This document shows, one piece after another, positions 1 through 5,800 of a DNA stretch of 6,816 nucleotides; position 1 is the stretch's first letter, and each line of letters starts with the position of its first letter. The DNA comes from an uncultured Oscillibacter sp. GTDB lineage: Bacteria; Bacillota_A; Clostridia; Oscillospirales; Oscillospiraceae. Below the pieces are notes generated by a model. The model saw only the letters and a program-made list of their open reading frames with translations, was not told the origin of the DNA and searched no databases. The position numbers and the translations under genes are program-made. Where the stretch lies: the NCBI GenBank assembly GCA_902462475.1, contig CABQCB010000095.1:1-6816 (forward strand), written 5' to 3'.

Positions 1-604
1 CGCCCTCATCACCGACCGGGCCGTCTATCCCGAGGCGGGCGACCCCTCTTGCGGCGGCACGGTGTATTTCTGCGTGGCCGACGGTGCGGGCAACATGGTC
101 TCCTTCATCCAGTCCAACTACAACCGCTTCGGCTCCGGCATCGCCGTGCCCGGCACCGCCATCACCATCCAGGACCGGGGCGCCAACTTCTCCCTGGACC
201 CCGAGAGCGACAACTATCTGGAAGGCGGCAAGAAGGCCTACCACACCATCATCCCCGGCTTCCTCTGCAAGGACGGCAAGGCCGTGGGCCCCTTCGGCGT
301 CATGGGCGGCTTCATGCAGCCCCAGGGCCACGTGCAGGTGATCGTCAACACGGTGGATTACCATATGAATCCCCAGGAGTGCCTGGACGCGCCCCGGTTC
401 CAGTGGGTGGGCGAGAAGAAGGTCCAGCTGGAGCGGGAAGTGCCCGCCCACATCGCCCAGAAGCTGGCGGATATGGGCCACCAGGTGGAGATCGTCAACA
501 CCAACCTGGGCATGGGGCGCGGCGAGATCATCTGGCGCATGGAAGACGGCACGCTGGTGGGCGGTACGGAGCCCCGGGCCGACGGCACCATCGCTGCCTG
601 GTGA
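1..604 (+). CDS. ggt: Gamma-glutamyltransferase family protein, C-terminal part (5' truncated by window)
   Basis: The reading frame enters from the left edge (first whole codon at base 2) and stops at TGA 602-604, giving 200 residues that correspond to the small catalytic subunit of gamma-glutamyltransferases. These N-terminal nucleophile hydrolases self-cleave before a Thr and transfer or hydrolyse gamma-glutamyl groups, for example from glutathione. The probable nucleophile is the Thr encoded at 59-61, in the context CGGTVYFCVADGAGNMVS. It is followed by SLDPES, HTIIPGF and MGGFMQPQGH, which match the YwrD-like branch of the family rather than the SSM/GGS oxyanion motifs of the E. coli enzyme, and by the usual C-terminal GGTEPRADG segment. 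The signal peptide and large-subunit part lie outside the window, so location in the cell cannot be judged. No terminator follows the stop, so read-through into the CHR genes is possible. The family is clear; the substrate is not. Confidence 0.93.
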   Translation, partial: ALITDRAVYPEAGDPSCGGTVYFCVADGAGNMVSFIQSNYNRFGSGIAVPGTAITIQDRGANFSLDPESDNYLEGGKKAYHTIIPGFLCKDGKAVGPFGVMGGFMQPQGHVQVIVNTVDYHMNPQECLDAPRFQWVGEKKVQLEREVPAHIAQKLADMGHQVEIVNTNLGMGRGEIIWRMEDGTLVGGTEPRADGTIAAW

Positions 605-610
605 TGCATC

Positions 611-639
611 TTGCCGAAAAGGCAAAGCTATGCTATAAT
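611..639 (+). promoter_or_regulatory. Sigma-A promoter for the CHR gene pair
   Basis: TTGCCG (611-616) and a perfect TATAAT (634-639) are separated by 17 bp, and a TG at 631-632 adds an extended -10 element. The start of transcription would be near 646, giving a leader of about 77 nt before the ATG at 723. The -35 box lies inside a small inverted repeat (TTGCC 611-615 / GGCAA 621-625). Confidence 0.8.
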
Positions 640-654
640 CAATCGGTTCACGCG

Positions 655-679
655 GCCGCGCACCGTTTCGGTGCGCGGC
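655..679 (+). promoter_or_regulatory. 11-bp hairpin in the 5' leader of the CHR operon
   Basis: Bases 655-665 (GCCGCGCACCG) and 669-679 (CGGTGCGCGGC) are perfect inverted repeats with a 3-nt loop. The hairpin would lie roughly 10 nt from the predicted 5' end of the mRNA. It is followed by a mixed sequence and an A run, not a T run, so it does not look like an intrinsic terminator on either strand. It may stabilise the 5' end or bind a regulator; I do not recognise it as a known riboswitch. Confidence 0.5.
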
Positions 680-722
680 GCGTTGGCGCAAAAAACCAAT
701 ACCTAAGGAAGGAAGGCATCAC

Positions 723-1283
723 ATGCTGCACGACTTGTTGATCCTGTACACGCTGTTTTTCCGCATGGGCGCCGTGACGTTCGGCGGCGGCTATGCCATG
801 CTCCCCATCCTCCGGCGGGAGATCATCCAGAACCACAAGTGGATGGACGAGGAGACCATCATGGATTACTACGCCCTCAGCCAGGGCCTGCCCGGCATCA
901 TTGCCATCAATGTCTCTGTGTTCATCGGCTACAAGCAGCGCAAGATCCCCGGCGCGGTGGCCGCTGCGCTGGGCATGGTCTCTCCCTGCATCATCATCAT
1001 TTCCATCATCGCGTTTTTCCTCTCCAGCTTCCAGGATAACCCCTATGTGCAGCACGCACTGGCGGGCATCTCCGTGTGCGTGGCGGCGCTGATTTTGGAT
1101 GCGGTCATCAGCATGTGGAAAAAGGGCGTCAAGGACTTGTTCGGCATTGTGGTGTGCCTGGCCATGCTGGCGCTCAATACCTTTACGGATCTGTCCCCCA
1201 TCCTGCTGGTCATCAGCTGCGCGCTGCTTGGCATCGGCGCCAAGATGGTCCAGCGCAAGTCCGGGAAGGAGGAGAAGAAATGA
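723..1283 (+). CDS. Short-chain CHR family (chromate) transporter, first subunit
   Basis: This 186-residue hydrophobic protein is a single CHR domain. The family exports chromate, although many gut members have never been tested and the true substrate may be another anion. Visible signatures are FGGGYAMLP (residues 20-28) after the first membrane segment, the amphipathic stretch RREIIQNHKWMDEE (31-44), and SQGLPGIIAINVSVFIG (53-69). Several further membrane segments and a Lys-rich tail (KSGKEEKK) follow. The ATG at 723 has the strong ribosome site AAGGAAGGAAGG (705-716) 6 nt upstream. The stop overlaps the start of the next CHR gene (ATGA, 1280-1283), so the two are translationally coupled. 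Paired half-size CHR proteins are known in Bacillus subtilis (YwrB/YwrA, also called Chr3N/Chr3C), where both are needed; by analogy this pair should form a heteromer in the cytoplasmic membrane. Confidence 0.92.
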   Translation: MLHDLLILYTLFFRMGAVTFGGGYAMLPILRREIIQNHKWMDEETIMDYYALSQGLPGIIAINVSVFIGYKQRKIPGAVAAALGMVSPCIIIISIIAFFLSSFQDNPYVQHALAGISVCVAALILDAVISMWKKGVKDLFGIVVCLAMLALNTFTDLSPILLVISCALLGIGAKMVQRKSGKEEKK

Positions 1284-1843
1284 TTTATCTGCAGCTTTTC
1301 TGGGAGTTTTTGAAGATCGGCCTGTTCGCCGTGGGCGGCGGCATGGCTACGCTGCCGTTTTTGCAGGATCTGTCTGAGTCCACCGGCTGGTTCCCCCAGT
1401 CCCTGATCACGGACATGATCGCCATTTCCGAGTCCACCCCCGGCCCCATCGGCATCAACATGGCCACCTACGTAGGCTGCAACATCGCCGGGTTCTTCGG
1501 CGGCGTGGTGGCTACCATGGGTGAGATCCTGCCCTCCATCGTCATCGTGGTGATCGTATCCAAGTCCCTGGAGCGGTTCCGGGGCAGCAAGACCGTGGAT
1601 GCCGCCTTCTATGGCCTGCGTCCCGCCGTCACCGGACTGATCGCCGCCGCCGGCATCAGCGTGGTGCAGGTGTCCATGTTCCACTTCGACCTCTATGAGC
1701 AGACCGGCGTGCTGCTGGATGCGTTCGACTTCAAGAAGCTGATCTTCTTCGCCGTGGCCTTTGCCGCCATCAAGAAGTTCAAGCTCCACCCCATCGTCTA
1801 CATCGCCTGCGCCGCCGTCATCGGCATCGTGCTGGGCTTTTAA
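1280..1843 (+). CDS. Short-chain CHR family (chromate) transporter, second subunit
   Basis: This 187-residue membrane protein is the partner CHR domain. It shows AVGGGMATLPF (residues 17-27) in the first membrane segment and the family signature SESTPGPIGINMATYVG (50-66), followed by more hydrophobic helices and a hydrophobic C-terminus (YIACAAVIGIVLGF). I chose ATG 1280 because AAGGAGG (1266-1272) lies 7 nt upstream and residue 1 aligns with the usual start of CHR domains; an upstream extension of the same frame has no family similarity. The start overlaps the stop of the preceding CHR gene by 4 nt. The arrangement is two real half-size genes, not one long ChrA split by a frameshift, since each half has its own start and ribosome site. 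A strong terminator begins within the stop codon. Chromate export is inferred from the family only. Confidence 0.92.
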   Translation: MIYLQLFWEFLKIGLFAVGGGMATLPFLQDLSESTGWFPQSLITDMIAISESTPGPIGINMATYVGCNIAGFFGGVVATMGEILPSIVIVVIVSKSLERFRGSKTVDAAFYGLRPAVTGLIAAAGISVVQVSMFHFDLYEQTGVLLDAFDFKKLIFFAVAFAAIKKFKLHPIVYIACAAVIGIVLGF

Positions 1844-1878
1844 AAAGATGCCGCCTGATTGCCAGGCGGCATCTTTTT
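1842..1878 (+). terminator. Intrinsic terminator of the CHR operon
   Basis: An 11-bp GC-rich stem (1847-1857 with 1863-1873) and 5-nt loop are followed by TTTTT (1874-1878). The five A bases before the stem pair with the T run, so the element could also act on the minus strand. Confidence 0.93.
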
Positions 1879-1911
1879 GCCAAAATCCTGCTTTCTTTTC
1901 CCGGGAAACTG

Positions 1912-1920
1912 TGGTACAAT
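1912..1920 (+). promoter_or_regulatory. Extended -10 promoter for the 85-residue membrane protein gene
   Basis: TACAAT (1915-1920) is preceded by TG at 1912-1913, forming an extended -10. No good -35 box lies 16-18 bp upstream (only the weak TTTCTT at 1892-1897). It sits just after the CHR terminator and 46 bp before the ATG at 1967. Confidence 0.6.
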
Positions 1921-1966
1921 GGCAAAAACTCTTCATGAAAGCATCTGGACGGAGGAGGTAATCCCA

Positions 1967-2224
1967 ATGAATCAGCTGTTGGATGCGGCGAACCGCTATT
2001 TGAAGGCCTGTGATTGGCGGGATATCGCGCTGCTGAAGGTCTGCGTGTGCGCGCTGGGCGTGCTGGTGGGCCTGGCAATGCCCTGGAGCAAGAAATGGGC
2101 CGCGGCCTGGGCGGCGTCGCTGGTGTTTGTGGCCACTTACGTGCCCCTGATGGGCAAGTTCCTCCCCTTCCTTTTGGGAGAGCGGGTGGAGATCAAAGAT
2201 ATTTATAAGGAAAAGCGGTTGTAA
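1967..2224 (+). CDS. Small two-helix membrane protein, unknown function
   Basis: This 85-residue protein begins with an amphipathic stretch (MNQLLDAANRYLKACDWRD), has two probable membrane segments (about residues 20-38 and 44-67, split by PWSKK), and ends with a charged tail (ERVEIKDIYKEKRL). I chose the ATG at 1967 because GGAGGAGG (1951-1958) lies 8 nt upstream and an extended -10 element lies just before it. The same frame is open back to 1859, but that would place the start inside the CHR terminator. Similar short proteins in Oscillospirales are, from memory, often labelled 'permease of phosphate ABC transporter'; nothing in this sequence supports such a role and I would not use the name. 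The terminator before it and the promoters on both sides suggest separate transcription from the CHR pair. Confidence 0.82.
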   Translation: MNQLLDAANRYLKACDWRDIALLKVCVCALGVLVGLAMPWSKKWAAAWAASLVFVATYVPLMGKFLPFLLGERVEIKDIYKEKRL

Positions 2225-2247
2225 AATCCGACGCTTTGGTGTATCAT
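2219..2247 (+). promoter_or_regulatory. Likely sigma-A promoter for the 61-residue protein gene
   Basis: TTGTAA (2219-2224) overlaps the end of the upstream gene, and TATCAT (2242-2247) lies 17 bp further on. No terminator separates the two small genes, so the second may be transcribed both from here and by read-through. Confidence 0.55.
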
Positions 2248-2299
2248 AACACATATCTTTCCCTGAAAGACATCCGGTAAAAAGGAGGAACTTTGCATT

Positions 2300-2485
2300 A
2301 TGAGCAGGACCGCAAGCATGGTGATGAAGATCATCGGCGCCAGCCTGGCTTTTGCTGCACTGGTGTGCCTGATCATCGGCGGCTGGCACGACCTGTCCGT
2401 GGGATACTGCGGCATGAAGAAGCGTCTGACGCAGAAATTCGGGTCTGAGTATGACGACTATGCCGACGAGGAGCTGTACGAGTAA
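2300..2485 (+). CDS. Small single-helix membrane protein with acidic tail, unknown function
   Basis: This 61-residue protein has one hydrophobic segment (about residues 10-28, IIGASLAFAALVCLIIGGW), then a basic stretch (MKKRLTQKFG) and a strongly acidic end (SEYDDYADEELYE). The ATG at 2300 has AAAGGAGG (2281-2288) 11 nt upstream, a slightly long spacing. Basic residues on one side of the helix and acidic residues at the end suggest a membrane-tethered protein with a cytoplasmic charged tail, but I do not recognise the family. It follows the other small membrane gene with a 75-bp gap containing a likely promoter and is closed by its own terminator. The ribosome site, promoter and terminator all make a real gene likely despite the short length. 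Confidence 0.78.
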   Translation: MSRTASMVMKIIGASLAFAALVCLIIGGWHDLSVGYCGMKKRLTQKFGSEYDDYADEELYE

Positions 2486-2520
2486 CGCTTCCCGTCTTTG
2501 CATGAATACTGACGCGGCAA

Positions 2521-2554
2521 GACAGCCGCCGGGGTTCCGGCGGCTGTCTTTTTT
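2521..2554 (+). terminator. Intrinsic terminator after the small membrane-protein genes
   Basis: A perfect 12-bp GC-rich stem (2521-2532 with 2537-2548) and 4-nt loop GGTT are followed by six T bases (2549-2554). Confidence 0.95.
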
Positions 2555-2715
2555 CGACCGCTTGCGCGGGATTTGGCCTGCCGGTAACCGGCCTGAACGG
2601 CGGATTTGGAAAAAAGATGGAAGAATACATAAAAGTTGCAGGGAGTTTTTGTACACAACAACGGTTTCAATTGTGAGAAAAAAATGAAAATGTAACCCGT
2701 TTTGTAACTGGCGAG
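2555..2715. other. Gene-free stretch upstream of the surface-protein promoter
   Basis: I see no supported gene here. It contains a small inverted repeat GCCGG (2580-2584) / CCGGC (2588-2592), then becomes AT-rich with A runs toward 2690, unlike the GC-rich genes around it. Two copies of TGTAAC occur 12 bp apart (2691-2696 and 2703-2708), just before the likely promoter, and may be a regulator site. Confidence 0.5.
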
Positions 2716-2733
2716 TGGTACACTGCATGCAGT
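2716..2733 (+). promoter_or_regulatory. Extended -10 promoter overlapping a palindrome
   Basis: TACACT (2719-2724) has TG at 2716-2717, so it reads as an extended -10; no convincing -35 box lies at the right distance. The perfect 12-bp palindrome ACTGCATGCAGT (2722-2733) overlaps the -10 and the expected start site (about 2731), a position where a bound repressor would block initiation. The promoter lies about 40 nt before the riboswitch and is the best candidate to transcribe it. Confidence 0.5.
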
Positions 2734-2771
2734 CGGTAAGACAAAGGAGAAAACAGCAAAGAGGGAAATGA

Positions 2772-2859
2772 TTGAAACGGCAAACCGGGGGAAACTCCGG
2801 GACGCAAAGCTATGGGGACTACGGCTCTGCTAAGTCAGCCCGGCTGCCAAACGTTTCGG
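2772..2859 (+). ncRNA. Cyclic di-GMP-I (GEMM-I) riboswitch
   Basis: The leader matches the c-di-GMP-I aptamer in its most conserved parts. GGCAAACC (2779-2786) leads into a 6-bp stem CCGGGG/CTCCGG (2785-2790 with 2795-2800) capped by a GAAA tetraloop (2791-2794), directly followed by the invariant GACGCAAAGC (2801-2810). A second helix can form from GCT 2809-2811 with AGC 2837-2839 and GACT 2817-2820 with AGTC 2833-2836, and the 3' side has GCCCGGCTGCC (2838-2848), as in the consensus GCCgGGuUGCC. The closing stem can form from GAAACG (2774-2779) and CGTTTC (2852-2857). The aptamer ends about 30 nt before the surface-protein ATG, with no terminator hairpin between, so control of translation is more likely than of termination. 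In known cases c-di-GMP-I switches sense the second messenger and control motility and surface-adhesion genes. Confidence 0.93.
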
Positions 2860-2887
2860 ACTCATTATTGGAAAGGAGAACGAAACT

Positions 2888-5800
2888 ATGGCGAAGACGC
2901 GGAAAAGAGGGCTGGCACTGCTGATGGCAGTGGTGCTGGCGCTGAGCCTGCTGCCGGTGAGCGCACTGGCCAGCGGAGAAGATGAGGTCGTCCACGGTGC
3001 GCTGACCGTTATGGTGGACGATGGTTTGCAGCTGGAGACAGAGGTGGACCAGGATATGGTTCAGGGTACTTGGTACTCTGAAAATGAAGACGTTGTGACC
3101 GTGGATGAAAACGGCTTCATCCAGGCGGTGGGCGAGGGCTCTGCCAATGTGTATTTCGAATACACGGAGAATGAGCCTGTAACGCTGGAGGCGCTGGAGG
3201 AGGTGCCTGCGGTGGCCATCCCCGAGACCCCCGCTGTGGAGGAGACTCCCACTGTGGAGGAGACCCCCGTTGTGGAGGAGACCCCCGCTGTGGAGGAGAC
3301 CCCCGCTGTGGAGGAGACCCCCGCTGTGGAGGAGACCCCCACTGTGGAGGAGACCCCCGTTGTGGAGGAGACTCCTGTTGTGGAGGAGATCATGCCTCTG
3401 ACCAGCACCCAGTATTCCGCCGGTGAGACCAAGCGGGAGGTATTCCCCATCGTGGCCAAGGAGCCGGGCGAAGGCATCCGCGTGCAGCTGGGTGATTGCC
3501 TGACCCTGACCAGCGACCGCTTCCAGGATGCGGTGCTTCAGAATAAGCACCTGCATATCCGGGTAGTGGATGAGACTGGCACGCTGCTGGCAGAGACCAC
3601 CACGGACGTGTTCGTGTATGCCGGTGACTATACGGTCCCCGTGCAGGTGGACATGGGCAGCGGCTGGGTCCTGGTGGATGACGGCGAATACGAGATCAAC
3701 GACGGCAAGGCCAGCATCCGCTGGCCCCTGGTGGACAACGAGACCAGAGACTGGACCATCACGGTGAAGAACGTGGCGGACATCACCAGCTACACCGTGG
3801 AGTTCATCTGGAACACCGACGTGGCCGGCGCCATCGGCGCGGACAATGCCAACGAGACCTATGCCACGGTGCAGGTGCCTGCCGAAGAGAACAAGCTGGG
3901 CGACCGGATGCCTCTGGATCCCGTCTACAACAACCTCTATTTTGAGGGCTGGAACACCCGCGCGGACGGCGAGGGCCGCACCATTGATGAAAATTCTGCG
4001 ATCAACGGCGATCTGAAGGTTTACGGTCAGTGGCGGATCGCCCCGCTGACCAGCGAGTATCATGTGATGGAGCTGGATACCAGCGTGGACGCCTATATCC
4101 GCGCCGCTCTGGATCTGAGCGCCGAGGACTCTTACAGCATCCAGGAGATGCGCGTGGCGGATACCCGGACGTTTACCGACTCTGACGACCACTGGGCCGA
4201 ATATGACGGCCAGGCCTACTGGTATATCCTCAATGCCGGCACCGGCCTGGTGTGGGAGGACAGCGGCCTGGTGTGGCCCGAGCTGCTGGACCGCGTGGAG
4301 ATCTTCGTGGAAGTGAACGGCAGCCCTGAGAAGGTGGTGATGCCCAGAGAGGATCTGGAGCTGCGCCAGCTGCAGGGCAGCGATCCCCTCGGAACGCCCA
4401 AGCACATTGTGGAGATCTATCTGCGCGATGACAGCATCCCCCAGCCTCCTGTGGAGAAAAAGACCGGCACCCTGATGGTGGGCAAGAGCGTGGCTGGCCT
4501 TTCCAGCTATGTGGGCGTGCCCGCGGACTACTCCGTGACCATCACCGTGACTGCTGCGGGCGAGACCGAGCCTGCTTATACCCTGACCCGTGACGACGCG
4601 GATCCCGGCGTGAATGGCCGCGTGCTGCAGTGGGAGCTGAAGGAAGTGCCCGCCGGTACCTATACCGTGACGGAGACTTACAGCCCCGACATCGTGGATA
4701 AGGACGGCAACGTCTACAAGGCGGAGGCGTCCAAGGCGCAGATCACCAACAACGGCGTCATCACCGTGGAGGAGGATGCCGTGGTGTGGGCCAACGTGAC
4801 CAACACCTACGAAAAGTCCGACGAGACCACGGAGCCTCCCGTGGAGAAGAAGACCGGCACCCTGATGGTGGGCAAGAGCGTGGCGGGCCTCTCCAGCTAC
4901 GTGGGTGTGCCCGCGGACTACTCCGTGACCATCACCGTGACTGCTGAGGGGGAGAAGTATCCCACCTATACCCTGACCCGTTTCGGCTCTCATCCCGGTG
5001 TGGATGGCCGCGTGCTGCAGTGGGAGCTGCGGGAAATGCCCGTTGGCACCTACATTGTGGAAGAGGTTTACAGCCCCGACATCGTGGACAAGGACGGCAA
5101 CGTCTACAAGGCGGAGGCGTCCGAGGCGCAGATCACCAACAACGGCGTCATCACCGTGGAGGAGGATGCCGTGGTGTGGGCCAACGTGACCAACACCTAC
5201 GAAAAGTCTGACGAAGAAACCGAGCCTCCTGTCACTCCCGCTTCCCTGACGCTCACCAAGAGCGTTGACAAGAACTATGCCAATCCCGGCGACGAGGTGA
5301 CCTACACCATCTATGTCCGCAACAGCGGCACCGCTGCCGCCCAGGACGTGACGGTGAGCGATACCCTCAGCAGCTATCTGACCTTTGTGAGCGGCAGCGA
5401 AGGCGTCTCCGCCCAGGGTCAGGAGGTCTCCTGGACCGGCGATGTGGCCGGCGAGAGCGTGGTCTCCTTCCAGGTGACTGCCCGCATCAGCGAGGATACC
5501 CCTGTGGATACGTTCATCACCAACCGGGCCTATGCGGACGATCGCGCTTCCAACGAGGTTTGGACCAAGGTGGAAGAGAAGATCGAGATCCCCGACGGCA
5601 AGGTGAAGCTGAGCTTCCGGTATGTGACCGACATCGACGGCGCCAGCGCGGTGCCCGAAGGGGTCACGGCGCCCGAGACCGTGGAGCTGGAGCAGGGCAG
5701 CGTGTTCGGCACCCATGACTATGGTACCGGCACTTACGGCAGCCGTTATACCTTCCATGGCTGGTTCGCCGATCCTGCCTGCGACGTGCCCATGGACGAG

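Noticed and set aside
723..1843. One long-chain ChrA gene broken by a frameshift
   Set aside because: Each half has its own ATG, ribosome site and full CHR domain, and the ATGA overlap is typical of coupled short CHR pairs.
1859..1966. Upstream start for the 85-residue membrane protein
   Set aside because: The ATG at 1859 lies in the loop of the CHR terminator, upstream of the promoter, and has no ribosome site; the ATG at 1967 has GGAGGAGG 8 nt before it.
2702..2724. TTGTAA as the -35 box for the TACACT -10
   Set aside because: The spacing is only 11 bp, far from 16-18 bp; the promoter is better read as extended -10 or as dependent on an activator.
1043..2728. Long minus-strand open frame across the CHR and small-protein genes
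   Set aside because: It crosses two terminators and several well-supported + strand genes, and its translation is compositionally odd with no recognisable domain.
3230..3391. CRISPR-like array
   Set aside because: The 18-bp units are contiguous with no spacers and are in frame within a coding sequence.
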